Source of the DNA: a bacterium
GTDB taxonomy: Bacteria > Verrucomicrobiota > Verrucomicrobiia > Limisphaerales > UBA11358
DNA: 47,259 bases
NCBI GenBank assembly: GCA_021813325.1
Contig: JAKALA010000028.1
Coordinates: 1-47,259 of the forward strand
Direction: 5' to 3'
The notes beneath the pieces are model-generated. The model ran no database searches and was not told where the DNA came from. It was given only the letters and a program-made list of their open reading frames with translations. This document shows, piece by piece, positions 1 to 13,400 of this stretch (positions are counted from its first letter, which is position 1; each line of letters opens with the position of its first letter). The translations under genes were made by a program, and so were the position numbers.

Positions 1-123
1 CCGGCACCTTCGGCATTACCGCCGCAGCCGATAGGAGAGAATTATCAGAATCGCTCGTAGCTATCATAACTATCAGAATTATGATAACCGTGAGAATTTA
101 GCCAGTGGTGCTACGGGTGACGC

Positions 124-1248
124 TTACACACCACCTGCTCCCTGCATCGAACCAGATAGATCGTTGCCCCACACGTAAGTTCTCAGCCGCGAATTATCCG
201 ATTTCAATTCTGCAACCAAATTCCAGCCATCATATAAGAACTTGGTTGTGCTCGTTGTTACTCCACTCACTTTGACTTCCTTCTGAATTCTCCGTCCTTT
301 GGCGTCATAGGTAAAATTCAACTGATATTGTGTCCCCACATTTGGAATTACCGTCATCTGGATCAAGCGGTTCTCCGCATCCCAGACATAGCTCCAACGT
401 CCGTCATTGGTCAGATTACCATCGGCATCATAGCTCAACGATTCCGGTGTCTTGGGCACGTAGATATTACCACTATTAGTAACCCCGCCGCTGGACACAG
501 CGATCCCTTCCCATTGAGCTGCTGCCGTATTGTTTGACTTTACCGTGGCCCAAAAATATTCCCCTTTGTGCCAAGCGGTCTGCCCATTTACCACCACGCT
601 ATTGGTTGCGAATGCCACCCCGACCACATCGTTGGTTCCCGGATAATCGCGGCTGGTGATCTGGTTCTGGTTGTTGACCGTATAATTGGCAAATCGCGGG
701 CTGGTGCCGCTGGTGCCATCGCCAACGCTGGTCTGCTTTCGATTGCCTATGTCGTCGAACAGATATCCGAATTGTTGTCCGGGCACCAAGGTGCCATCCG
801 CAAAATATTTCACTCCGTTGGTGACTTATCCCAGTGAATCGTATTGATAAACCCAATAGCTCCCGTCGGCCATGGTGCTTTGCGTGCGCTGATTAGCCGA
901 ATTATAACCGTAATTGTAGCTGATTGGCACTCCCGATGACGGGGTCGAGGAGATCAACGTCAACCGGTTCAGGTAATCGTATGACTTGCTGGTCGTCATG
1001 CGCGGGTTACTGCCTTGCTTGAAGGCAATATTGCCCACCAAGGGCGAATAATCAAGATAACTACAAGTCGCTGAAACATTATTGGCTGTGTCGCTGACGG
1101 AATACAGTCTGGAAGCCGTGTCATAGCCGTAAGCAGTATTGTTTATAACGCTCGTCCCTTTGGCCGTGAGATTTGTCCGGCGCAGGAACTGATCATAGCC
1201 ATTGAGCTGTTCTACAAGATTCTCAAGTCCGGCTGCAAGGCGGAGGCG
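124..1248 (-). pseudogene. RHS/YD-repeat protein fragment, interrupted by a stop
   Basis: This is a remnant of an RHS-type surface or polymorphic-toxin repeat protein. YD-type repeats are visible (YDYLNRLTLISS, YDADGNLTNDG, YDAKGRRIQKEV, YDGWNLVAEL). The frame is open from a TAA at 1249-1251 down to 124-126 except for a TAA at 826-828. That TAA lies in the same frame on both sides (YQYDSLG, stop, VTNGVKYFADGT), so a single CAA-to-TAA change explains it. The N-terminal bulk of a normal RHS protein is absent, and the frame ends at SMQGAGGV, where related proteins, as I remember them, continue. There is no start with a ribosome binding site. The fragment is most likely dead, a displaced RHS tip left by recombination. 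A short inverted repeat (TATCATAA / TTATGATA, 62-86) lies just past its 3' end. Confidence is high for the family and good for pseudogene status. Confidence 0.8.
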
Positions 1249-1403
1249 TTATGATCTGAAATCACGAAGCGATCCCCTCAAATTTACACCCAATTTCGGA
1301 GCTCGGGTTCAACCAAGCGGTAAGGTTAACCGGCGGACCTGAAAGCACATTTCAGCTCGCATGATTGCCGGCATGATGCGCTCAATTCGTGTCGGCGCCA
1401 GCA
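1249..1403. other. Junction between the RHS remnant and the giant gene
   Basis: I see no convincing gene, terminator or repeat in this 155-base stretch. It joins the truncated upstream end of the RHS remnant to the unusual C-terminal end of the giant protein, and both neighbours look altered at this boundary. It may be a recombination scar. Confidence 0.4.
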
Positions 1404-4400
1404 TCAATAGCCGGCGGCGCCGATTGGCGCAAACTCGGGGATGCAAACCATGCACACCAGCGACAGGTTGGTGGCCCGTTTTGCGTAGATCGGGTTGGTG
1501 CAAGACAGTTCCCAAGCCAACGGCCTGGCCGTGATTGGCCAATCCGCATTGGCGGTGGAGGGCAACGGCGGCACGCCAGCGCAACAAACGAAAGTGGTGA
1601 TTCGCCCGGCAGGGATGGTTGACGCCTGCTGGTGCAAAATGCTTATGGCGTTGGTGCCATTGAGATAGCGGATCAGCGGAGTTTCAATCCGGTAACCCAG
1701 AATCATGGCGTCGCGACTGTTCAGCATGGCGGTGCCGCCCGAAAGCTTAGAGGACGCACTGGCGCTCTGATTCGTCTGCGCCGGCGCCGGTGGCGGCGGC
1801 TGGCTGCCATTCACAATCCGATAATATCGGGTCACGCCAAATCCGCCGGTCTGCGAACCGTCGTCGAAGAATTGGAACAGCGTGTATTTGGGCGAGGTAA
1901 ATGCGCCGACGTCGTAGGTGACGATGTTGGTAAAGGTGTTCCAAGACGTTGGCGGGAAACTATCGGTCCACTGCACGCGGAACACGTCATTGCTCCGGGC
2001 ATACCAAGTCAGGAGGAAGCCATAATTGCCATTGATATTGGTGTAAACAATACTGGCGGAAACCCGCAGAACGAAATCCACACCAAGGGCAAAACCAATC
2101 GACTGGGCGTTGGGGTTCTGCACGCCGAGGAAATATTCGTTGCCGGGCACAAAATAGGCCGGCGCCGAGGTGGTGCTCAACACGCTGATGCCGCTGCTGG
2201 CGTTGGCCAGCAGTTCAACGTCGCCCGCATTGACGATGGTCGGCGGGATGTTGGTGCTGAACCACACATTCGCCGGCAGATTGGTCGAGTAGAACAATGT
2301 GTTGGTGGCGATGATGGCATTGGTCGGCACCTTGACCGAGAACCAGGCAATGGCTCCGGGCAGCACGTTATTGGTTTGCGTATTGCCATCCGGCAACGGC
2401 AGCAATACCACCACATTGAAGTTGTTGGTCGCGCTCAGGGACTGCGAGTTGACCGCCCAAGGATTATAGTCCGTCACCTTGGTGGTGAAAACGTAGGATT
2501 GCCCCGCCTGCGCCACGGTGGGCGTCCAGGAAATAAGGCCCGTGCCGCTGTCAATGACCGCACCCGCTGGAGCTTGCAGCAAAGCGTAGGTCAAGGTGTT
2601 TGACGGGATGTCGGGATCAAACGCGGTGTTGGTCACAAATAGCGTGTCCGGCACGGTGACGTGCTGATACGGAATATTGGGCAGAATGGGCGGCAAGTTG
2701 GACTCGGTTACCACAATGGTGAAACTGTTGGTCACTGAATAGAGGGCGTTCGCCACGCTCACCAAAACAGTCTTGGTGGACGGGCCTTGCGCCTCGCTGG
2801 GTGTCCAATTGATGACGCCGCTGGCGGATACGGTCAGATTGCTCGGTCCGTTGACCAGGGCGTAGGTCAATGGCAGCGGCGGATTGTTAAGATCGGTGGC
2901 AATGCAATTGGTCGTGAACAGCGTGGTTTCCAGGTTGGTGAAGACATCGGTATTCGTCGGGAAGGAGAATACGGGCGGCAGCGCCACATAAAAGGCGGTG
3001 GCCTTGACCGTATATGTAACTGAATTGCTGGAAATATTGACGACCGATAGATACCAGTCGCCGTTGGTCAGCGCCACAGGAACGCTGTTGCTGCTGACGC
3101 CGATTTGCTCGAGATTGGTGCTGGGGCTGCTGATGTAATCATAACTCGACAGCGAAGGCAGGGGCAGTCCGTAGCGCGCCACCAATGACACCGGGCCGCT
3201 GGGATTCAACACTTCAAACAATACCGCCACCGGGTTGTCGCCGGCACCATTGGTGGTGACGGTGAATTTGTAGAAGTCCGAACCCGCCGAATTGGCGTTG
3301 GTGAATGGCACCGTATTGGTGAGCGTGATGATGGCCGGCGGCACGTTGGTGTTCATCAGCAGCGGGACCGCACTGACCGCCACACTGACCGTCACCGGCC
3401 CAAAATAGGCCATGGTGTCGTTGTTCGTCACGTTCACACCGAATGAGGCGTATCCAAAACCATTGGTGCCGCTGTTGAATTGATTGGTGGGATTAAAGAC
3501 GGCAAAACTATAACCAAACAAACCGCTATTGGTCACACCGTCCCAGACATTGGTCAGATAAACGGAGCCATTGACGGCGTTCGTCAGGGAGAAGGTTAAA
3601 TTACCGGTTTTGCCAAACACCTGTTTCAGATCCACACCGACCGGCGTGTTGGTGATGGTCAGCGCATGAGGCGCCGCCAGCCAGTTGTTGTATTCCTCCA
3701 AATCCGTATAGCCGTCGCCGTTACGATCATTGTTATTGCTCGGCACAAAGCGATCGGTGCCGAAAGTGATTTCCCAGAAATCCGGGATGCCGTCCTGGTC
3801 GGTGTCGAGATATCTGGAATTAGATGTCCCGCCATATTTTCCACCGCTACCGGCGTTGTAAATGGATTGGATCTCGGCCTGACTGAGTGGGCGACTGAAA
3901 ACACTCATTTCATCTAAATCCCCGACATAATTAAACTGCAAGTTGCCACCGGCAATAGTTCGCGCTCCCAAGAGTAAATTGCCGGTGGTTTTTGGCGTGA
4001 AAATTCCCAGGTTAGAACTAGCGACCACCACACCATTTCGGTAAATGAAAGCCATGCCGGTGGTTTTATCATAAGTTAATGCGACATACTGGTAATCAGA
4101 AGTCAGAATACCTCCCGCTGACGTAATCAGATGACTCGTATTGCCTGTATCCATGAGATTACCATACAGGCAACCCGGACCGCTCCCCGCAACTGCGGAT
4201 ATCCAAAAATGCACACCAGAATCAATTCCATCAAATTGCCATTCCAACAATGGAATTTGACTCGACAAATTTCCAGGACGAATCCAGCCGGCCAGGGTAA
4301 ATCCGGAACCCAGTCCCACGTTTAACGAAGTGGAAGCTGGCACTTGGACATACCCTCCAGCACCATTGAAATGAAAAGCTTTGCAAATCTCTCCGGCTCC

Positions 4401-7400
4401 ATAAGCAATCACTCCATTGGTGACGAATCCGTTGTTGGAACCAAAACTGTCATTTGCGTTATTTTCTCCTGACCACAAGGAAACCAATCCAGAAAACGGC
4501 GGTGTGGAAATCAACGTGCCAGTTTGCGAGCGGACTTTTGAAACCACGTCAACATCCACCAAATCACGTAATCCCAAGTTGACACCGGCGAAATCCAACA
4601 CTTTTTCGTAGGCCAGAAATGCTTCATCCGTCGGCACCGGCAACAGCGGGAAGGAATGTTCAAATTGCGTATAGCGATTGGTGAACATGTTCCAGCCGGT
4701 ATTGGCACCGTTTAAAATTCCGTTCAGGTCGCTGTCGATGAAGTTGTTGGTTTGGAAGATCCAAGAATTCGTTGAACCACCCCAGAACGCGATGTTGGTA
4801 ATGGCGTAGTTCGTGCCGAAGGTGGCCGTATCGGGTCCGGCAATGAGATAGTTGCACGCATAATTCAACTGATTGGTCACCGAATTTGAAACCGGGGACA
4901 TCCCGGAGAAAAGCCCCCAATTGTATATGACATTGTTTACGAAATCCAAGCTGAGGTTGTCACCCAGTGCCGGGTTGCCACTGTAATTGTTGGCATAAAG
5001 ATTATGGTGCAAACTCAAAGCCCCACTTCCGCCGCGTAATCCTGATCCCAGCGGAGGCGGGTTGTTGGTCACAAAAAGGCTGTCGGCTAAAATCGACCAT
5101 TGCACGGTGACGTTCGAAGAATTCACCGAAGACAATAAATTGTTCGCACTCCAGTTGGCAGAAACATGGTCCGCAATCACATTGACAACATTTGAAAACT
5201 GTAGAGCCTCCGCCGAATTCGCGTCCGGCCGCAAGCGGACGTTTCGAATGATCACGTCATGTGCGGACTGAACCGTTGTCATGTCTCCGGCTACCGACAC
5301 CCCGCCACAAGGCGCGGTCTGGCCCGCGATCGTCAGATACGAATTGGTAATCAGCAACGGTGTTGTGAGGTTGATAATGCCAGAGACGTCAAAAACCACG
5401 GTCCGGTTTGCAGCCCCAACCGCTTCCCGCAAGGTGCCCGGGCCGGAATCGGCCAGCGAAGTCACATGATACACATCGCCAAAGCGTCCGCCGATGGCGC
5501 CACCACCTGAACCAGCCGCTCCAGGGAACGCGGGGAAGTAAGCATTCGTCTCGATGGAAGCCACGATCGTGTAGTGCACCAGATGCGATTCATGGTTGGG
5601 CACTCCCAAATACCAATCACCCAGCAAATTGGTCATCACGCTGTTGGTGTAAACAAATATTAACTCCGGCCGGGTGCCAGAATTTTGGCTGGTTTGATAA
5701 AATGGAGGGGCCAGCGGCAAACGGTTGGTTTGAACGGTCAAATCCGCATCGCCATCGAGATTGTATAACTCAAATCGCAAACCCAGGTTGGTCACCCCGC
5801 CAGCCAGCATGTTGGTGACGGAAAAGCGGAAGAAATTGGTCAGAGCCGCGCCGGGTCCGGAGGTGAAGTTGACAGGCACCCGGTTCGTCAAGTCGATGAT
5901 TTTCGGCGGTGCATTTGTCATGTCCAGTTCCTTAGCCAGCACGGTGTAGCGTAACGGCCCGGCATCTCTCTTGATCACTCCAACATACCAGCGACCGTAA
6001 TTCAGTGGCACCGGCGATGAGTTGGTAAGGACATAAATATTCTCATCAAGATTGCTCACATTGAAGCTTCCGTAGTCGGAATTGGTCAAGGTGGGCAAAG
6101 GCGGTCCTTTGCTTATCACCAAGTCCGCATTGCTGCTCAAATCCAACAGTTGAAACGTCGCTTCGTAGATATTGGAACTGACATCAAAGTAGAAATAGCG
6201 AACCTCATCGCTGAAATTAGTGCTCAAAACACTTGAATACGGGATGCCATTGGTGAGCGGGGTAATGTCGTAATCCACCTCCAACACCACGGTCGCGGCA
6301 TGGGCATTGGTGTTCCGCACCCCCAAGTAATAAGTTTTCCCAGGCAACAACGGCAGTTCCGGCGGCAGCGCGTTGGCAACCAAACTTGGGAAACCAATCC
6401 CGTTAGTGGATCCGGTCAACAGAGTATAATCATTCGGGTTTGATTCGGTAGGTGGATTTGTCTGGTTAAACAGCAAATCCACGGGATACGTTGATGACAC
6501 CAAAATATTCGTCGCATAGTGCGCCCAGGTCGGCACGGTCACGGTGTAATAGACCGTTTGATTGGGTCCCACTGTGCTGGTCACGGGAGTTTCTGGCGGC
6601 AAAGTGGCGGCGACCACCGCATTGGATTCCAACACAAAGGTCAACTGCCAACTCAGCAAATCCGTGAAATTCGTGACATATTGCCCCAGCCGGTTATCCC
6701 ATACTTGCAAAGCCCAGTTGCCGTAAGCTGAAACCCCGGTCAAAGAGGACAATCCCTGTTCTGGCAAGTAATACAAACCATCGGGCGGCAATTTTGTAAG
6801 GCTGAACGAATCGAACAGCATTCCCGGTTGCAGCCCCATGATTTGCAGCGGAATGGAATTGGTGGTGGCGGTGAAGGAAAAGCTGTTCATCTGCCATTGA
6901 TTATTCCAACCAACCAAGTAATTCGTGGTTGATCCCAGCGAAATATAAGCTTCGGCCAACCCCAAGGCGGATTTTGTTGAGGCATCAAACTTACCGGTCA
7001 GGCCGTTGGTCACATTGGCTGAAACATTGTAAATGGCAAAATCTTCGGCGGGCGATATGGCGCGATTGTAAATGCTGATTTCATCCATTTTGCCACCGTA
7101 ATAATTGTTGGTGGCGCGGCTCATATCGCGCCCCAGCAAAACATCGCCATCCGTCTTGGGCACGAACACCCCCAGGTTGGTGCTGGCGACATTGGTGCCG
7201 TTCAAATACAGCGCGGCCAAACCGCTGTTGGTGTTATAGGTCAGGGCGACGTGCTGATACACGTTGCTTTGGAGCAGGCCGGGCGCGGAAAAGATTTCAT
7301 GCGAAGCAAAGTTAGTATCCACGATGTTCGCATACAGGCATCCCGCTCCTCCGACAAAAACATTCGGGTTGACCACCGAATTGGTGACCGAAACCCAGAA

Positions 7401-10400
7401 CTGAACCCCATTGGTCTGGATGTCATTTACTTCGACAACGCCATAAACTTTATTGGTCGCACTTGAATTGCAGACAAATCCGTTGTCATCCGCCAAAACC
7501 CAAAGGCCGGACTCCGTGTTCGTTCCGCCCAGCATGAATGTAAAATCATGGCTCCCGTCGCAGTTCACGGGCTGACCCGAAAGCCAGTTGGTATAATTGT
7601 CGGCGGCGCTCCCGCTGGACCAAACGAATGAATTGTTCAAGTTCGTCAGACCGATCCAAAGGTTATGATTCATCCCATTATAATTGGCGAAATTGTCATA
7701 AACCCAATTCTGCTCATTGGCCGTATCCACCGTAACGAGATGCCCGCCCAATTCATTGGCCCACATTTCCGAAACCGCCCAGTTGGTGGCGCCAAGCATG
7801 TAATAATAGTGGCCGGTCGCGCGATTCAGGAACGGTCCGGCCTCGATCACCAGATTGGTCACGGCGGCATTGGTCGGCACATGCGCGAGCCATTCCACCA
7901 ATGGCTGCGGCCTGGCCAGATTGGTGGGATTGATCCAGCCCTCAACCGTAAAGCCACCGCCTTGGCCGACATCCAAAGTCGGGGATTGCGGGATTTGGAC
8001 GTAGGTATTGGTGCCCGCAAATTGGAATTGCGTTCCCGCATCTTGAAACTGGAAAGCCTGGCCAACTTCGCCGTCGGGGAAATTAAAGCGACCGATTAGT
8101 CTGCCATTATTCCCATTATTTTCCGGGTCAGAACTGTCGCTGGCATTTCCTTCTCCCCGCCACCACCCCACTATGCCGGGACCTCTATACGAATAATTCA
8201 AGGTATATTTACCGCCGGGAGTGACGGGTATATTGCGCGTGATCGTCCCCATCCCAAGCGCCAAATAATTGCTGCCTGACTGGGATGTCGAAGGATCGGT
8301 AACGACACTCACCTGGTTGTTGGTTAACTTGACCACGTTGGTAACCGTGATGTAGATCTTCCCAATCGGCGTAAACACCGTGGAAACCGTCACTAGATTT
8401 GTCGGCACCGTCCAAAAACCGGCGGCGTCCACGATGTTGGTTGGGGCGCGATAATTTCCATTGGTCGAACTCTCAAAATCGCACAGCGAATAGTTGGTTA
8501 AATATTCCGACAAACTAAACGGTGGCTCGGCAAATTTAATGGGAACCTGCGTCAGATTGGTGTCATCCGTGAATTTCAAGTAAGAAAAGTTAGTCGCGGC
8601 GGTGGCGTAAACTTCCGCCAAACCATTCTGCGGTTCAGTCTTCCCAGGCATCTGCGGGATATCGCCGCCATCGTTCCAAAGTCCGCCATAGAAATAATCC
8701 ATGAAACCAAAATATTCATATCCATACACACCGCCACCGCCATTGTTGGGTTCACCGGGATACCAATTCCGGTAATTTGACGTGTCACCAGAAACCCAGA
8801 AAAAGTTTGTCATGTGATCCGCGGCCACAGTCGTGGTATCGCCTGCCAAGTCATGCAGGCCAATCCACAGATCCCGATTCACCCCGCCATAGCTCTTAAA
8901 GGTATTCCAAATCCAACCTTGCTCGCTCGCATTGCGAACCGTAGCCAAATGGCCTCCCAGAAGATCCGCCCAGGATTCGGAGTCCGTCCAATTGGCTTGG
9001 GCTAGAAGATAATAATAATGGCTGTTTGCCGGATTTTGAATCGGATTGGACAACAGCGCCACGCCCGCCGGGGCGGAATTCATCGTGTAAAGATTCAGAC
9101 TCGAACTCGTCACATAAGAACCGGCGCCGTTTGTATCCGTGCCGCCGCGATTTTCCATCAACAACACCCGCCCCCCCGTTGGACTGACCAGGGTGAACGT
9201 GTAATCTGAAATACGTGGCGATTGGACGACAATCCCCACATTCACCGACGAAACCAACTGGGTTGCCGCCACAAAAAGTGACGAATTGGCAACCGCATCA
9301 TCGGGCAAATTGCCGGTGATCGGATTGGTCGTATAAGTGTAGGTGTTCTGCGTGACATCGCCGATGCCGAGGGTAGCCGATAAAAACACCTTCGCCTCCT
9401 GGCTGGGATTAGGATTATAAATGCCGATGAAATAAAGCCCCTTGTCCAACGGCGGACCCACGGAAATCGAATTGCCGGGAAACGTGCCTCCCGGATACGA
9501 TCCCAGCACACAGTTGGTCAAATCCGCTTCCAGATCGTAATCCGTCAACGTCGGCTCATTGCCGAATTTTTCATACATTTGCAAGGGCGCCGGGGCAATG
9601 GTGGGCGGCAGGTTGGTGGCAAAGAAACTCAGGTTGGTATAGCCGGCCGGCACTTCCACGTAATCCACAAACCAACCCAGCGGCGGCACGGTCACCACGA
9701 TGCCCGGCTCGGTCAGTTTGCGATGCGGCTGGATCAGCAACTGCAACTGGCTCACCCGCCCGGTTTGCGTCTGGGAATCATCAAGCTCGCTCAAAATCCA
9801 CGGCCCCAGCGCGGATTGACCACGGTAATCCGCCAGATTACCTGGCCCGTCGGAATGACGGGTGCCCAGCATGGGATTCCGGCTGTCATCATACACGAGC
9901 GGAAATGTGCCGTAGGTGTTGCCCAAACCATCGTGAGTGTTCAGCACCACGGATTTGGCGCCAAAAGTGAGCGAACCCACCAGATCGCCGAAATTTTGAT
10001 GCTCATTCAAGTTGGTGACCGTGACCTTGCCAATGTCCATCGGATAAATGGCGAGCGCGAAAATGTTGGTCACTCCGGGATGCGCATTGTTGCCGTCGGG
10101 AATGTTCACCGGCAGCAGCAGTCCATTGACAATCTGATTGCCATTTTTATCGAGCAGGCTGAAGGGCGTTGAAGTAAACACCGGCAGGAACGCGTATTCC
10201 GCCGCCATGTGATCCTCGGATTTGACGCCAATGTAATAAACGTCGCCCGGCGCCGAATTCGTGTAAAACGCGTATTCCGTTCCGCCTTGAGTGAGCGATG
10301 AACGCGATCCCGCCGCGCCGCTGAGACAGTTGGAAATAACCACCGGATTCAGATTGGTGAGCGACGGATCTGTGCTCACATACAAGTCAATGTCCGCCTG

Positions 10401-13400
10401 TGGCCGCGTAGCATTCGCCGCGTCAGCCGCAAAAACGCCCATGCGCGGAACGGACAATGTGCTGGATTGAAAGGTGATGAAGGCCGCGTTGGTATAATCG
10501 GCCGTCGGTCCCGTGTTCGTCACCACATAGAAATGCCACTGGTTGGTCTGGCCGATCGTCACCTGCCCGGCGCTGTTCCACATGGTGTTGGCGCCCAAGG
10601 CCAGCGTATTCGTCCCCAACAACGGCGAACTCGCCCCGGCGAATTGATCAAACAGCGGGCTGTTGGTGGTGGCAATGAACGTGACCAGTTGATCCCCGGT
10701 GGGATTCGCATAACTCACCATCGGCGCCACGGAACTGATCGTATCCGTCAATTCGCCCGAGCCACAGGTCACGACCAGCGCGTAATCCTGAACCACCCCG
10801 TTGGTGTGCGCCGTCACCGCATTGACGTTGACCGACCGGCCCACAACCGTGATGGAATAACTCCCCGCCAGCAGCGGCGGCAGGATGATGTTCTCCACGT
10901 TGTTGATCGTGTCCAAATTGGGCGGCGTATTGGTGTCCCACGGCAGGTTGTAGCCCACGTCGGGCGAAATATCGTTGCCGAAATAAACCTCGCCTGTGTC
11001 CAGGTTGGTGATGATCAGGTCCAGATTGTTGACCAGTTTGATGGCGGCCGCGGGATCGCCGCAGGGATCCGTCCATACGAGCGTTGCCTGGAGCGGCACA
11101 TATTGCGCGCTATTGTTGGTGTTCAGGGTCAGGACGTAGGTGTGGCTGTCGCCCGTGGCCAAGGCATCCGCCGAACTTTGATCCTTGAAAAACAGCGGCA
11201 GGGGCGTTGTTCCATCCGGCTTCGTGCTCACATTGGTGGAATTAAACGGCAGCGAATTGGCAATGTTCACCAGGCCCCAGCCCTGGAAATTGATACTGTT
11301 GGTGAACGCCAGCGAATAACTCCCCACCGGCCGGGAGCCATTGATAAGCATGGCCTTCAACAGCGCCGGACTCGGGGTCATCTGCAATTTGTTGGTGAAA
11401 TAATCCTGGATCAGCGCCAGCACGCCGGACACTTCCGCCGCCGCCATGCTCGTGCCGGTTTCATAGCGGTAATATTCCGGGGGCGTGCCCAAGCCATCGT
11501 CCATGCCCTGCAACACCGTTTCCAAATCGCCCACGTCGTTGGTGGTGTAAAGATACACGGTCAAATCGTAATTCACCGGCGCGTTGGTGCTGTTGCCCAC
11601 CGCAAAGTAAAACCCGCTGTTCTGGTAAGCGGCCATGGCCGTGCCTTGATCGCCGGGAATATAAAAACTGTTTTTGTCCGTCTTGTAATCGTAAGTGGTG
11701 GTGGTGGGATAATCACTCTGCCGGAGGTAAATCGGCAGATCGGCCGGAAACGTGGTGGAGAACCGGTTCGTCGTGATCACGATCGCCACGCCCACCGCAT
11801 TCGGCGGCACCGAAACGCCATAAAAATTCAGCGTATTGGTATTCACGATCTGGCCGGTGTAAGGCGTGGCCGAAACATTGGTCGGATTGAAATACGCATT
11901 CGTGTCCCACTGCTGCGAACGGGTGGAAACGACGAATGATCCCGGCGCCACCACGTCCGGCTTGAAGCGGCCAAAATCGCCTTCGGTGCCAATGCCCACG
12001 TTGCCGCGGCCGGAATAGGCCGCCACCTGCGAACTTGAATCCGTGGCCAGCTCCCAATACGCCGTCTGGTTGGTGATGCCGGCATCCACCGTCGTCACGA
12101 TGTTCGTAATGTCGCGCGGCAGTTCCAACGCGCCCACCGTAATCACATTCTTGGCGGTGCCGGGCGAAAGAATGGTCTCCGCCGAGCCACCCGTGCCGCG
12201 GTCATTGCCGCCGCCCCGGTTGCCCGCCGGGAACACAAACAAAACCGGCTGGGAACCCGTGCTTCCGGGCACGGCATCACGCGTGGCGGCATCATAACAC
12301 GCCGCCGCCAGATCGTATTGGCCGGCATCGCCGTAGTTCCAACTGTTGTTGGAAATCAACGCCCCCTCCAGCGCCGCATTCGTTTGGAGCACGTAATCCG
12401 AATGCCCATAATTCAGCGAATAGAGTCTGGCCTTCGGCGCCATGCCGCGAAACTGACCGTTGGTGCCCGGCATGATCGAGCCTTGAGCATTGGTCACCGT
12501 CAGGGATTCGGCGCCGTCCCCGGCAATGATGCCGGCGACGTGCGTGCCGTGGCCGTCGGTATCCGTCAAATCGGCGGGCAAACCCAAAACCCGTCCGGTC
12601 AAATCGGGATGCGTCGCGTCAATGCCGGAGTCGTTCACCGCCACGAGCACGTTCTGCCCGGAAAGATCGAGGAAATTTGTGGTGGTGACTGAATCATCCG
12701 TCAGGCCCACGGTCGGACGCGACAAATCGTTCGCGGCAATCCGCTGATGCACCGGTTCGATCCACTGCACGATGGGCAGCCGGGCCAGCGTGGTCCAATC
12801 CTTCGGCGGCAAGACCCGCAGCACCGGACCAAACGGCGAAACGTCCTGACCAATGACCTTCACCCGCAAGCCTGCCAATTGTTTTTTCGTCGCGCTGATG
12901 TCGCCCGCGAACAAGCCGACTGTCAAAGCCGTTCCGGGTTTCAAGGGCGTTTCGTCCACCGCCGAACCCAGCAAGGATGATTGCACCTTGTAGTAAGGTT
13001 CGTAAGGCAGCACCGCCTGCACCATTTGGTTTTCGGCCAGCACCGCCGCGCCCGCCGCCGAGAGCTGCACGAGATACGCGTTGTTGGGAATATACGATAC
13101 AATCAATCCGCCGGCGCCGGCGATCACGCGACGAAATTGGCCATCAATCACGCCTTTCGCCTGAACGATGTAAGCGCCCGGTTCCGCGTCGGCCTGCAAC
13201 TGCTTGGGAATGGACAAAGCCAGATTTTTCGTGGTATCCAAAAACGCGTTGGCCAGCAAAATGGCCTGCGGGGTTTTGATCAATTCGTCCAGGCTTTTGG
13301 TGGTGTTGCTCAACCGCAGCGTTCGCGGTGCCGTGTTGGTCGCCGTCACGCTGTTGGCGGGCGCCGCAGCCACCGTGGCGGCCACGGAAACATTGGTGGT

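Noticed and set aside
62-86. Inverted repeat TATCATAA/TTATGATA at the left edge
   Set aside because: Short and A/T-rich in a degenerate tract; not distinguishable from chance.
1309-1587. 92-codon minus-strand frame overlapping the end of the giant gene
   Set aside because: Arg/His-rich, no family features, no ribosome site.
10467-11939. 490-codon plus-strand frame opposite the S8 protease region
   Set aside because: No recognisable domain; the opposite strand holds an intact catalytic domain.
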